Positions 38,429-47,702 are shown, counted from the first letter of the stretch. The stretch is DNA of 58,772 nucleotides from JAPKZH01 sp964537875 (GCA_964537875.1 CAZIDN010000017.1:1-58772), one strand, 5' to 3'. Notes: generated by a model from the sequence alone, not told the origin. Made by a program: numbers and translations.

Positions 38429-39559
38429 TCAGAGCTGGCGCAGGAGTTCTGTGAGCAGGGCCGCCCTCCGGACGAGGGAGGGCAACAGGACGTGCTCGTT
38501 TTCGGCGTGGATCCCGTCTCCGTCCGGGCCCAGCCCGTCGAGAGTGGCGATCCCCAGCCCCGAGGCGATCGAGGCATCCGAGCCTCCCCCCGTTCTTCCC
38601 GTCTCCAGGGTCAAGCCCAACCCGGAGGCGATATTTCTGACATCGAGGAGGAGTTTTGCCGACGCCTTGGTTTTTTCCATGGGGGGCGTGAAGCTCTCGG
38701 TGGCAAACTTGACCCGCGCCCCCTTTAAAGTGGGCGTCAGGTTTTTGAAGAAGCGAAGAACCTTTTCCCGTTGGAAAGAGTCCCAGAAGCGGATATCCAA
38801 GACGGCCCAGGCGCGGTCCGGCACGACGTTGGCCTTTTCACCGCCGCCGACGAGTCCGACATTGACCGAAATATCCTTGCTTCTCAGGCGGTTGATCAGG
38901 CGCAGCTGGGCGACGAGTTCATCGATGGCGCTGATGCCCTTTTCCGGTGAGCCGCCGTGGGCCGCTTTTCCCTGGATGTCCAAACGGATGACCTGACGGC
39001 CTTTTCGCTGGACTTTGAGGGCCCCGCCGGGCAGGGAAGGCTCCAGGCAAAGGACGAGCGAGGACCTCTTAGCCTGCGTCCGGATCATCTGATGGGACTC
39101 TTCGCAGCCGGTCTCCTCGGCGGCATTGATGAAGACGGCGATATTCTTTCTCGGTTTGATATTCAGATCGTTCATCGTCTTCAGGGCATAAAAGACCAGG
39201 ACCAGACCGGCTTTCATATCGAGGGCGCCGGGTCCGAAAGCCTTGTCGCCGGCTACGTAAAAGGGCAACTGCCGGATCTTTCCGACCGGCCAGACCGTGT
39301 CGATATGGGTCAGGACGAGGAGTTGATCTTCTCTTCGCTTATCCGGCTTGGCCGGGAATTCGACAAGATGAAGATCCCCGACTTTCTTCTGGGGAAAACG
39401 GGTGATCTTGGCCCCGATCTTTTTGAATTTTTCCATGAGGAAGGCCGAGCAGGCATCGACGGCTTTTTTGTCCGAGGTCGGGGATTCTCTCTGGACGAGT
39501 TCTTTCAGGAGGCTGATCATCTCTCCTTGGCGAGACTTGAAATAATAGTTATAATCCAT
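38429..39559 (-). CDS. M20 family metallopeptidase (carboxypeptidase G2-like)
   Basis: A 376-aa zinc amidohydrolase/peptidase. The start is ATG 39559 (MDYNYYFKSRQ), preceded by AAGGAGGAGGG. Metal ligands: LTHIDTVWP, GALDMKAG, NAAEETGCEE, CLEPSLPGG and the late HAENEHVLLPS. A lid/dimerisation domain separates the halves. No signal peptide. Substrates of close relatives are glutamate conjugates or peptides; the actual one is unknown. Confidence 0.92.
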   Translation of the reverse strand: MDYNYYFKSRQGEMISLLKELVQRESPTSDKKAVDACSAFLMEKFKKIGAKITRFPQKKVGDLHLVEFPAKPDKRREDQLLVLTHIDTVWPVGKIRQLPFYVAGDKAFGPGALDMKAGLVLVFYALKTMNDLNIKPRKNIAVFINAAEETGCEESHQMIRTQAKRSSLVLCLEPSLPGGALKVQRKGRQVIRLDIQGKAAHGGSPEKGISAIDELVAQLRLINRLRSKDISVNVGLVGGGEKANVVPDRAWAVLDIRFWDSFQREKVLRFFKNLTPTLKGARVKFATESFTPPMEKTKASAKLLLDVRNIASGLGLTLETGRTGGGSDASIASGLGIATLDGLGPDGDGIHAENEHVLLPSLVRRAALLTELLRQL

Positions 39560-39624
39560 CCCTCCTCCTTTCGGGAATTTTTTTAATCTATCACATATTA
39601 CGAGGAAATTCACCTATTTTCTCG

Positions 39625-39653
39625 TTGACAGAGGCGGCGTGTTCGCGGATACT
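39625..39653 (+). promoter_or_regulatory. Strong promoter of the small barrel gene
   Basis: TTGACA, 17-bp spacer, GATACT, then 9 bp to the ATG at 39663. The transcript should begin only a few bases before the start codon. Confidence 0.65.
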
Positions 39654-39662
39654 TGATTCTCG

Positions 39663-40283
39663 ATGGCCAGAACGACCAGGGCATTTGTCTTTATTTTAGC
39701 CTTCGGCCTTTTGGGCGGGTCGGTTTTTGGACAGTCGCGAAAGCCTAGCCTCTTTGCCCAAGGCGGCGGCGCCTTTCATGAAGAGAATAACCTCCAGCCC
39801 GGCGTGGAGACGGGCTTCGGATTCTCCTACCCTCTGGGAAAAAGGTTTTCTCTGAGCCTGGAATATCTCTATTGGAAGAGCGAATCCAAAGAATTTAAGA
39901 CAAAGCTTTACAACGGCACCTTGACTCTGTCCCCCGTCCTTCTATCCCTTCAGTTCGACTTTCACCGCAACACGTTCTTTTTTCCCTACGCCTTCGTCGG
40001 GGGAGGCTATTTGTTCAGCCGGTTTCGGATCGGGAACTATGTTTCGATTCCCGAGGTCAAGATCGACCAGCGCGTCGATGAAGGCCCGGCGTTTTATTTT
40101 GGCCTGGGCGCGCGGATCGCCTTCTCTGAAACCTGGAGTTTTTCGAGTGAAGCGGCCTACCTAATCAGGAACGCCTCCGGGGAGACCATCATTTCCGACA
40201 TGAATAGGGGAGTCTCCAAGGAAAAGATCTGGGTGAACATCCATGTCGTTTTTCTGAAGTTCGGCCTGCGCTTCTATTTTTAG
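39663..40283 (+). CDS. Small outer-membrane beta-barrel protein
   Basis: A 206-aa exported protein: signal peptide (to about residue 24, SVFGQ), then alternating strands such as GVETGFGFSYPL, FSLSLEYLYWKS and PYAFVGGGYLF, ending in the barrel-type terminal Phe (KFGLRFYF). It resembles OmpA/OmpW-like porin-fold proteins with about eight strands. Function unknown. No Shine-Dalgarno; near-leaderless. Its end overlaps the convergent DUF362 gene by 4 nt. Confidence 0.85.
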   Translation: MARTTRAFVFILAFGLLGGSVFGQSRKPSLFAQGGGAFHEENNLQPGVETGFGFSYPLGKRFSLSLEYLYWKSESKEFKTKLYNGTLTLSPVLLSLQFDFHRNTFFFPYAFVGGGYLFSRFRIGNYVSIPEVKIDQRVDEGPAFYFGLGARIAFSETWSFSSEAAYLIRNASGETIISDMNRGVSKEKIWVNIHVVFLKFGLRFYF

Positions 40284-41461
40284 CCGAACCGTCCCGATCG
40301 GACAACCTTCCACAACGCTTCGAGCCGGTGAATGACTCTGCCCGGGAATTTCTTCCGGACACGGATAGCCTCGAAACGACAGACCTCGTGACAGCACATG
40401 CAGTGGATGCAGACGGTTTGGTCCAGCCAAACTTTGCCGTCCCGCTTTTTGGCGGCGCCGGCCGGGCAAATGCCGACGCATTCCAGGCAGCCTGTGCATC
40501 GATCGCCGATCACCTCCGGGATGAGAGCGAGATAATCATAGATGGTGCTGAACAGACGGGAGGGGATTTTCCGTCGCAAAAGGCCCAGGGCGACGGCCGA
40601 GTGTTCAAAACCCTTGACCCGAACGCTGGCCAGGGCCTCGCCACGGATCTCGATTTGAGAAAGCTCGCCTTGGCCTAATCCTCTCTCATGGGCGTCCGAA
40701 GTCGTGAAGATGTTCAGAGGATTGAACCCGATGATGTTCGAGGCAACAGCGTCCACGGCAATGCCGTCCCGGCCGGCGATGATAATTCCGGTTGTCCGAC
40801 AACGGCCGGCAGCCGGCCCTTCGCCTTCCATGGCGACGACTCCGTCCATGACCGTCAAATGGGGCCGGACACAGGAAAAGATATCGACAAGCATTTCACT
40901 GAATTGGTCGCTTTGACCGAACCGCCGGTGGCATCTCATGCGAAGACCGTGAGGGATCACCCCGAACATGTTTTTAACAGCGCCCGTGAAGACGGTTAAG
41001 GAATGCGTCTTGAGCTTGGCCAGGTCGATGATGAAATCCGCTTCGAGGCACAGGGGAGAGATATAGACCTCCTTAAGCCTGGAGCCCTCGAGGGCGACCT
41101 TTCGAAATCCCGCCTCTTTCAGGTTCACTAAACGGACGCCGACCGCTCGGCAGATATCGCGATAGCCGGAGATGGCGAAGCCGTCAGCCGAGCTCGATTG
41201 GATGTCGTCACCGGCCGTGACCTGGCAATCCATACTTTTGAGGAGCCTCAACACCTCTCCGGCCAAAACCGGATGGGTGATGATGCCTCGTTCCGGCGGC
41301 GTGGCCGGAGAGAGGTGGTTGATCTTGACAAAGACTCTGCTTCGGGGGCGGATGATGGATGGGAGTCCGCCCAGGAGATCCAGGCATTTGCCCAGAGCTG
41401 CAGCGACATCGTCGGGACGGTAGTTGTCGAGGCGGACGATGCTGACCGGCGATTTGACCAT
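40280..41461 (-). CDS. DUF362 protein with two 4Fe-4S ferredoxin motifs
   Basis: A 393-aa protein: DUF362 domain (about 1-300, with VFVKINHLSP, DFIIDLAKLKTHSL and the VKNMFGVIPHGLR segment) followed by CTGCLECVGICP and CIHCMCCHEVC clusters. It is probably an electron-transfer or redox protein; biochemistry is unknown. The start could be ATG 41461 or TTG 41497; the former is favoured although neither has a strong ribosome site. Confidence 0.88.
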   Translation of the reverse strand: MVKSPVSIVRLDNYRPDDVAAALGKCLDLLGGLPSIIRPRSRVFVKINHLSPATPPERGIITHPVLAGEVLRLLKSMDCQVTAGDDIQSSSADGFAISGYRDICRAVGVRLVNLKEAGFRKVALEGSRLKEVYISPLCLEADFIIDLAKLKTHSLTVFTGAVKNMFGVIPHGLRMRCHRRFGQSDQFSEMLVDIFSCVRPHLTVMDGVVAMEGEGPAAGRCRTTGIIIAGRDGIAVDAVASNIIGFNPLNIFTTSDAHERGLGQGELSQIEIRGEALASVRVKGFEHSAVALGLLRRKIPSRLFSTIYDYLALIPEVIGDRCTGCLECVGICPAGAAKKRDGKVWLDQTVCIHCMCCHEVCRFEAIRVRKKFPGRVIHRLEALWKVVRSGRFG

Positions 41462-41553
41462 GCCCTTAAGGATAGAGGACGGGACGGGAAAAATCAAATT
41501 TCATCGGTCCTGTCTTTGACGCTTCAGGAGCCCAGATATTTTAAGCGACTTGA

Positions 41554-41581
41554 TTGACACGCTTCTTAGGATTGGTATACT
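41554..41581 (+). promoter_or_regulatory. Near-consensus sigma70 promoter
   Basis: TTGACA, 16-bp spacer, TATACT, upstream of the Ntn amidase gene. Confidence 0.65.
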
Positions 41582-41621
41582 TTAGGAAGGCGGCGGTTCC
41601 GATCTGGAAGGAAAATCCTTC

Positions 41622-41756
41622 ATGAATTATCGAAAAAATCGGCGGAATGACAGGCTGATTTTCGGGCTTAGGCCGATCCCAATCCTAAGCCCGTCAAGCT
41701 TATCTTCCCGGCTGCAAAACTGGATGTCTTCGTGGCAGCGGTCACAGGTTTCGTGA
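41622..41756 (+). CDS. Possible 44-residue basic peptide in a leader
   Basis: ATG with GGAAGGA about 9 bases before; the product starts MNYRKNRRNDRL and ends in TGA. It is not recognised and has no clear domain. It lies between a strong promoter and the Ntn amidase gene and includes a 9-bp hairpin. It may be a leader peptide or chance. Confidence 0.25.
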   Translation: MNYRKNRRNDRLIFGLRPIPILSPSSLSSRLQNWMSSWQRSQVS

Positions 41757-41806
41757 AGAACGGCCTGTCGAAATAGGTTCTGGCGAATGTCGATCGCGAT
41801 CAGTCG

Positions 41807-43015
41807 ATGGTCTCAAGCATGAAGCGTCCCGTCCGGTTTGGCCGGGTTGTTGGCTTGTTAGGCGTTCTCGCCCTGGCGCCGCTTGTCCATCCCTGCACCA
41901 TCGCCGCGATCAGCGGAAAATATACCAAAGACGGACGCCCCCTGCTCTGGAAGAACCGGGACGTCACGATCCAAGACAATCTGGTTCGATTTTTCGCGGG
42001 GAAAAAATATTCTTTTTTGGGGATCATTGAAACTGGGGATGCGGATAGCGTTTACGCTGGAATGAACTCGGCAGGTTTTGCGATTATCAACGCGGCCTCT
42101 TTAGACCTAGAGGGAACGGCCGGCTATGAAAATGGGATATTCATGAAACGCGCCTTGGAAGAATGCGCGACGGTGGCCGAATTTGAAAATCTGTTGCTGG
42201 TGACAAATGGCCTCGGCCGAAAGACCCTGGCCAATTTCGGCGTCATGGACGCCCAAGGCGGTTGCGCGATATTGGAAACTGGGAATTCCAGCTTCACGAG
42301 GTTTGATGCCGTGTCCGCCCCCCAGGGCTTTATCGTCCGGACAAATTTTGCCCTGACGGGCGTAAAGCCCGAGGAGGGCGGAGGATTCGTCCGCTTCAAT
42401 CGTGCCCGCGAGCTTCTCCAATCTGCAGCGAGCGGGAACGACATCGATTACCGCTTTGTCCTCAGGACGTGCGCCCGGGACCTTGTTAACGAATCGGTCA
42501 ATCCCTATCCCCTCCCTTTCGAAGGCAGCCAGAACGGCCATCCCCCCGGCTATCTTTACACCAACAATTCCATCAACCGCTACCTGACGGCAAGCGGCAC
42601 CGTTATTCAAGGCGTCTTGTCGGGAGAGGACCCGCGCCTTTCGACCATGTGGTGCATCCTGGGCGAGCCGGTCTGCGGCGTAGCCCTGCCTCTTTGGGCG
42701 AGGGCGCAGTCTGTCCCCTATGTCCTGGGGGGAGCCGCCACGTCTCTTCTCCGGGATGCCGTGAAATATTACGAAGGAAAATGCTATACAGACTCCACCA
42801 GCGATAAATATCTTGATACCTTCAAGCTCGTCGATGAGAAGGGCCGAGGCATCCTGCCGTTTGTGGAACGACTAGAAGCCCTCATTTTCCAAGCCGCCGA
42901 GGCCGTTCTATCCGATTGGAGAAAAACGTCGCCGGGCCAGGACCGAGTCAGGATTTTCCAGGATCAATTGAGCGCCTGGACGTATCATCAATATATCAGC
43001 CGTCTGTACTTTTAA
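41807..43015 (+). CDS. Exported Ntn-type linear amide hydrolase (choloylglycine hydrolase/C45-like)
   Basis: A 402-aa protein with a hydrophobic leader and a candidate nucleophile Cys30 in VHPCTIAAIS, followed by RPLLWKNRD (the Arg of penicillin acylase-like Ntn folds), GMNSAGFAIIN and FVVRTN-type FIVRTNFAL segments. Family members cleave linear C-N amide bonds such as bile-acid or acyl-amino conjugates. The Pro before Cys is unusual for a signal-peptidase site, so self-processing is more likely. ATG 41807 or 41819 could start it. The substrate is unknown. Confidence 0.8.
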   Translation: MVSSMKRPVRFGRVVGLLGVLALAPLVHPCTIAAISGKYTKDGRPLLWKNRDVTIQDNLVRFFAGKKYSFLGIIETGDADSVYAGMNSAGFAIINAASLDLEGTAGYENGIFMKRALEECATVAEFENLLLVTNGLGRKTLANFGVMDAQGGCAILETGNSSFTRFDAVSAPQGFIVRTNFALTGVKPEEGGGFVRFNRARELLQSAASGNDIDYRFVLRTCARDLVNESVNPYPLPFEGSQNGHPPGYLYTNNSINRYLTASGTVIQGVLSGEDPRLSTMWCILGEPVCGVALPLWARAQSVPYVLGGAATSLLRDAVKYYEGKCYTDSTSDKYLDTFKLVDEKGRGILPFVERLEALIFQAAEAVLSDWRKTSPGQDRVRIFQDQLSAWTYHQYISRLYF

Positions 43016-43135
43016 GGAGCGGTTGATTGGCCCCGCCCGAGCCTCGAATCTCAAACAGATCTCCATTTTTCAGTCTCGGATCAGTTGGGGAGGTCTGAGA
43101 TTTCCGTTTTTCTTTATTCCGGCAAGAGATGTCCG

Positions 43136-43164
43136 TTGATTTTAGACGGAATTTGCTTTACATT
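43136..43164 (+). promoter_or_regulatory. Possible promoter of the GH63-type gene
   Basis: TTGATT, 17-bp spacer, TACATT, 26 bp before the favoured ATG at 43191. Confidence 0.35.
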
Positions 43165-43190
43165 ATTCGATGGAGAGTGAGTCGCTCGAA

Positions 43191-45572
43191 ATGTTTTGGC
43201 GTGCCTGTCAAAAAGCGCTTTGTCTCGGCCTGTTTCTGCTGGTCTGTTCATCCTTTCAGCCTCTTCGCTCGCAAATCGACTATCCCTGGAAAGATGCCTA
43301 CATTGGAGCCTTGGATAGGATGGGCTGGTGCGGGCTCGTCCTGGCCCCGAATAAAGACAGCGCCTTCGCCTTCCGCTTTAAAATCGAAAAGAACGGGGAG
43401 ATCGCGGACGGAGACGACCTTTACTACCTTGTCTCGGAAGTCGGCCCGAACTCACCGGACGGATTGTACGCCCGGGTCCATTTCGACCTGAGCCTGCCCT
43501 TCCGTCAGAAGGAGGACACGCCGATCCTGATCAAGCCGGCCTCGAAATCAGACACGCTCGTGCTCGAGTGGTCGCGGCGGGATGAGCGGACGGTGATCGG
43601 ACGGATCCGAGGCCCGAAGTATATCAACATCCAGCTGGTCCAATACTTCCCGTGGGATTTCAAGGGCCGCTACCGTCTGCTCCCGGACGGCCAGGTCCAC
43701 GGCGAATCGCGCGCTTCCAAGACGATCCACTCCATGCTCTGGACGAATCGAAAAGGGGAGCTGGTATCCGAATCAGAAGGGGAGGAGATCACGCTCGCGT
43801 TTACTCAGGGAGAGGAGCGCATCCTTTATTTCGTAGCCGGGGTCGGTGAGGACTTGGATCTATTGATTAAGCATATCTACCGTTATAAAAACCAAAAGAC
43901 CATCGAGAACCAGATCGAAGAAGAAAGGGACAGGTATCTGGTCAAGCGCGTGAAAGTCAAAGGCCTCTACGAAGGCATTCCGGAAGCGATCTCGAACAAC
44001 TTGTTCTGGACGGTCCTTTATCAGCCCGGAAGCCACAGGCTGTACACCCCCTCGGGGCGAGACCGACGATCGATTTTTACCCGGCCGGACGGATCGCCGG
44101 ACCATTGGCAGATCTTCGAATGGAATTCCTTTTTTAATACCCTCGGGCTGGCCGTCGAAAGCCCGAAATTCGCCCTCGATGGAGTCAAGGCGGTGCTCGA
44201 AACCCAGTATCCAAACGGCAATGTCCCGCATTGGAGGAGTCGCTTTGGCGGGACCCCCGACCGTTCCCAGCCGCCTGTCGGGGCGTATGTCGTTTTGAAG
44301 CTTTTTCAGAAACTGGGCGATATGGAGCTCTTGAAATCCGCCTATCCCAGCCTCCGCAAATGGCATTCCTTCTGGAAGGCGAAAAAAGCCAATGGACAGG
44401 CGCGCCGCGACGGCAACGGAGACGGACTCTTAGAGTGGGGATCGGATCGAGAACTTCTTCCCGACAAGCTCCCGGCCCGGGAAGAAAATATCAAAGGGGA
44501 TCAGCGGGCGAAATGGGAGTCCGGCCAGGAGGACCTTCCGAACTGGGACGATGCCCCCTTTAACAACGAAACGGGCACGATGGCCATGAACTGTCTGGAC
44601 CTCAACTGCCTGTATGCGATGGACGCCTGGTGCCTCTCCCAAATCGCGAGCATTTTGAACAAGCATGAAGAATACCAAAGCTACCTTGACGAATACGAGA
44701 AGATGAAAGAGCTGATCAACACGAACCTCTGGAACCAGCGTGAGGGCTTTTATTTCGACCGCACTTGGGACGGCCGGTTTTCGACGCGCAAGGCGGCCTC
44801 AAATTTCTATCCGCTGCTCGCCCGGATCCCGGATGACCAGCGAGCCCGGCTTATGGTCAACAAACATCTGCTCAATCCCAAAGAATTTATGGGAGATTGG
44901 ATGATCCCTTCCATTTCGCGGGACGACCCGGCCTTCAAGGAACAGCAGTCCTGGAGGGGAGCGATTTGGCCGCCGACCAACTATCTTGTTTATCAGGGGT
45001 TGAAAGCGTACGGGTTTGATGTCGTGGCCTCAGAATTCGCCAAGAAGAGCAGCGCGCTCTTCTTGAATAGCTGGGAGAATTTTCAATTGTGCCCAGAGAA
45101 TTTCGATTCCCGGACGGGCGAAGCCGGAGGCGAGCGTTATCAGAGCTGGGGCCCTTTGTTCGCCCTTATCGGGCTGGAAGAATATATCGATTTCACGCCT
45201 TGGGAAGGATTCCGCTTCGGCATGATCAATCCGGAGGACGACGGGACGCTTTCCAGGATCGCCATCCAGGGCCGGACTTATGACGTGGAAGTGGACACGA
45301 ACGAGATCCTCCTGCGTGAGGAAAGAAAGGAAATCTTCGCCGTCGACGGCGGGGCTGTCGTCCGCCATTTCCTCTATTCGGAAAACGAAGTGTCCTTTGA
45401 AATCAAGAGCCCGGAAAAAAGGAAGGTCGAGATCCGGTTCTTAAAAAAAGGGAAATACCAACTGCTCGTTGACAACCAGCTCAAGCCCCTGTTCAAAGGA
45501 CGGTCTTACAAGTTCGTCATTCCGGAAGGTGACCACAGCGTCTTGATCCAGCTCCTGGAAGAGCTGGAGTAA
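43191..45572 (+). CDS. Exported GH63-type glycoside hydrolase
   Basis: A 793-aa protein with a signal segment (CLGLFLLVCSSF), an N-terminal beta-sandwich (to about 250) and an (alpha/alpha)6 barrel with WEWNSFFNT-like EWNSFFNTLGLA, PPVGAYVVLKLF, DGNGDGLLEWGSD, NNETGTMAMNCLDLNCLYAM and WRGAIWPPTNYLVYQGL, typical of GH63/mannosyl-oligosaccharide glucosidase relatives. The acid motif usually read as ESGMDN is ESGQED here, so a catalytic Asp may be Glu. A C-terminal small beta domain follows. Substrate unknown. Confidence 0.82.
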   Translation: MFWRACQKALCLGLFLLVCSSFQPLRSQIDYPWKDAYIGALDRMGWCGLVLAPNKDSAFAFRFKIEKNGEIADGDDLYYLVSEVGPNSPDGLYARVHFDLSLPFRQKEDTPILIKPASKSDTLVLEWSRRDERTVIGRIRGPKYINIQLVQYFPWDFKGRYRLLPDGQVHGESRASKTIHSMLWTNRKGELVSESEGEEITLAFTQGEERILYFVAGVGEDLDLLIKHIYRYKNQKTIENQIEEERDRYLVKRVKVKGLYEGIPEAISNNLFWTVLYQPGSHRLYTPSGRDRRSIFTRPDGSPDHWQIFEWNSFFNTLGLAVESPKFALDGVKAVLETQYPNGNVPHWRSRFGGTPDRSQPPVGAYVVLKLFQKLGDMELLKSAYPSLRKWHSFWKAKKANGQARRDGNGDGLLEWGSDRELLPDKLPAREENIKGDQRAKWESGQEDLPNWDDAPFNNETGTMAMNCLDLNCLYAMDAWCLSQIASILNKHEEYQSYLDEYEKMKELINTNLWNQREGFYFDRTWDGRFSTRKAASNFYPLLARIPDDQRARLMVNKHLLNPKEFMGDWMIPSISRDDPAFKEQQSWRGAIWPPTNYLVYQGLKAYGFDVVASEFAKKSSALFLNSWENFQLCPENFDSRTGEAGGERYQSWGPLFALIGLEEYIDFTPWEGFRFGMINPEDDGTLSRIAIQGRTYDVEVDTNEILLREERKEIFAVDGGAVVRHFLYSENEVSFEIKSPEKRKVEIRFLKKGKYQLLVDNQLKPLFKGRSYKFVIPEGDHSVLIQLLEELE

Positions 45573-45578
45573 ACGGGA

Positions 45579-46382
45579 CTATTTCAAGCTATCCAGATAG
45601 GCTTTTTTGAGAGTATCCCCGCGTACGCCTTGTCTCAGCGCTTCCAGGGCCAGGATGTCCTCGTGGGGAATATTCCCGAGGTTGACATTCGGCCCGAAGC
45701 GGAGGATCAGGTCCTGCTGCTGGTTCTTGAGAGGGGCTTCCCAGATCAGGTCATTGACGTCTCTTGCGCCGGCGATGATATTCTCCACCTCATCCTTTCT
45801 CGTCCGTCCTTCCTGGTCGAAAATACCGACGCCTTTCCCGGCTTCCCGGGCTTCGATGATGACTTTAAAGGCACCGGTTTCCATGTCCTCGCCGATGAGT
45901 TGATGGATGAGGGCGACCGGCAGGACCTCTCCGGGGTCTTTTTTGCCGACCTCGGTGATGACCTTAAAACCCATGTCCAGGGATTTTTTGATCAAGTCCT
46001 TGCGCTTCGGCCGGTCGATGGGGATTGTCCCGTCCGAGACCTCGATAGCGGAAAAGCCGAGCGCCTTGGCCCGCTTCAGATATTCCCGGACAACCCCTTG
46101 CCAGACCGCGACCTCGAGGAACGTGCCGCCCGGCATGACCTCGATCCCTGAGGCGGTGAGGAGCTCGTTTTTTTTCTTGAGTAGAGCCCGGTCGTAAAAA
46201 GCGGAGGTACCGAAGGTCAGCTTGATCACATCGATATCGGCGGCGGCGATTTCAACAAGGTCGGCGGCGAGACGAAGGCCAATCCCCTTATCGATGACCA
46301 TGGTCAGACCCGATGTCCTTGGCTTTCGGCTTCGGCCGGGCACGGGCATACGGATAACACTCGCCCAAGCTTTTTGAGGCAT
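45579..46382 (-). CDS. comA: Phosphosulfolactate synthase (ComA family)
   Basis: Condenses sulfite with phosphoenolpyruvate to give (R)-phosphosulfolactate, the first step toward coenzyme M in methanogens and sulfolactate in some bacteria. 267 aa; motifs DVIKLTFGTSAFYD, GGTFLEVAVWQG, ALGFSAIEVSDGTIPI and KVIIEAREAG match the TIM-barrel family. The start is ATG 46382, with AAGGAG six bases upstream. It follows the HprK-like gene by 11 nt. ComB/ComC are not in the window, so the end product is unclear. Confidence 0.9.
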   Translation of the reverse strand: MPQKAWASVIRMPVPGRSRKPRTSGLTMVIDKGIGLRLAADLVEIAAADIDVIKLTFGTSAFYDRALLKKKNELLTASGIEVMPGGTFLEVAVWQGVVREYLKRAKALGFSAIEVSDGTIPIDRPKRKDLIKKSLDMGFKVITEVGKKDPGEVLPVALIHQLIGEDMETGAFKVIIEAREAGKGVGIFDQEGRTRKDEVENIIAGARDVNDLIWEAPLKNQQQDLILRFGPNVNLGNIPHEDILALEALRQGVRGDTLKKAYLDSLK

Positions 46383-46393
46383 CGGCTTCTCCT

Positions 46394-47392
46394 TCATGAG
46401 CTCTCCAGAAGATGTCCCCAGCAATCCGCCGGGCCGGAGAGCACGGAGGCCATCTTCACGACCGACCTGTTTTCCACAAGTTGGCAGGCGGATCTCAAGC
46501 GGGCTTCAGCCAATCCCGCATTATCCAGCCCGCAAACCGTCAGACGGTCATAAAGGATGGTCGTCTCGGCGATTTTCTGGGAGAGGTTGTCGAAGACGGC
46601 CTTGGCCGCCGGCCGTTTGTCTTCGAACGCGTTGAAAAAAAAGCCTTTCCGTCCTTCCTCGATCCTCGGAAAAAGGAGGACGACATCGGGCTGGACCAGG
46701 GTGTCCTGTGAACACTGATGAGAGGAAAGATCCAGGGCGATCTTTTTCTGCCAGACCCGGCCTGGGCTCGACGGCCGATCGAGACGCGGCAAAAATTGGG
46801 GGAAGTCATGAACGAGCGTCCCGAGCCGGACATTATCGACGAGCGAGCCTTTGAACCAGGAAATTTTTTTCCCTCGGCATTCATAGGCCACAGTTTCCGT
46901 CGAAAAAATCTTGAGGCCCTTGGCGATTCCGCTGAGGAGATAGACGGTCTTGCCGCTGCCGGCCCCGCCGGCGGCGATGTACAAAATATTTTTCTTTTCA
47001 TCATAAAGTCCGCAGGCGTGCAGGCTGTAAATATGATGTCTTTCTTCCAAGAGATAGAGAATGAACCTGTAGAGAAAACCCTGGTTGCCCCAGAGACTGT
47101 AGCGCAAGTCCGAGGCTTGGCCTTCGAGTTTCCGCAGGGGGCCGCGGAACACAGCCTTCCCGTTTGACCACACCAAGGCGGCAGCGGCGTTTGGCCTGTT
47201 GTCGAGGACGATCTGGCCGTCCAGCTTCGCGGAATAGGGAATTTCGATCATGTCGCGGAAATCCGTCAACAGGGATTTGACTCCGGTCTGGAGAGGAAAT
47301 TTTGGCAGCAGGTCCCGGGCGTTGGAGCGGATACCGACCGTGGCCCTCAAGATTTGAAGACCTGTCTCGTACATCAGCTTTTTACGCCTCAT
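46394..47392 (-). CDS. HprK-like P-loop protein
   Basis: A 332-aa protein whose second half resembles the HPr kinase/PEP carboxykinase fold: IYSLHACGLYDEK then the P-loop GGAGSGKT (142-149). The N-terminal 120 residues are not recognised. Such proteins occur in varied modification systems. It is cotranscribed with comA, whose substrate is PEP, but a direct link is inference. No Shine-Dalgarno; the promoter lies 14 bp before the ATG. Confidence 0.75.
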   Translation of the reverse strand: MRRKKLMYETGLQILRATVGIRSNARDLLPKFPLQTGVKSLLTDFRDMIEIPYSAKLDGQIVLDNRPNAAAALVWSNGKAVFRGPLRKLEGQASDLRYSLWGNQGFLYRFILYLLEERHHIYSLHACGLYDEKKNILYIAAGGAGSGKTVYLLSGIAKGLKIFSTETVAYECRGKKISWFKGSLVDNVRLGTLVHDFPQFLPRLDRPSSPGRVWQKKIALDLSSHQCSQDTLVQPDVVLLFPRIEEGRKGFFFNAFEDKRPAAKAVFDNLSQKIAETTILYDRLTVCGLDNAGLAEARLRSACQLVENRSVVKMASVLSGPADCWGHLLESS

Positions 47393-47406
47393 TTTCGAAA
47401 GATCAT

Positions 47407-47435
47407 ATCATACACAAGTCGCTCGACCGCGACAA
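47407..47435 (-). promoter_or_regulatory. Putative promoter of the HprK-like/comA operon
   Basis: Minus-strand TTGTCG, 17-bp spacer, TATGAT (47412-47407), 14 bp before the ATG at 47392; leader about 8 nt. Confidence 0.5.
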
Positions 47436-47702
47436 ATGATCTCAATTTCTTCATGCTTGAAGACCGTCCTCAATTCCAGGCCCTCCTAGGAATTATTCTA
47501 TCGCTTCCCGGGATCTGGTTCAACTCGCCAAATCTTGCCGAGATCAAAAAATGTAACTATTTTGTCTATTCCGCCGTATTTATAAAAGAGGAACAAGGAG
47601 ACTCTTAGGCATAAATCTTGCTGTTATCATTATTGCCCAAAGAGAGATATATTCATAGGGTCGTTTTATGATACAGGGGACCAATGCCGTCCTGATGGAG
47701 GC

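Larger units (their letters stand above)
41498..41806. other. Intergenic leader region with promoter and hairpin
   Basis: 309 bases without a secure gene. It contains a strong plus-strand promoter (41554-41581), a possible 44-codon ORF (41622-41756) and a perfect 9-bp hairpin GGGCTTAGG-N11-CCTAAGCCC (41664-41692 approx.) inside that ORF. The expected leader to the next gene is about 220 nt. Confidence 0.5.

Noticed and set aside
47354..47608. 84-codon plus-strand ORF
   Set aside because: Overlaps the HprK-like start and its promoter, has no ribosome site and no recognisable content.
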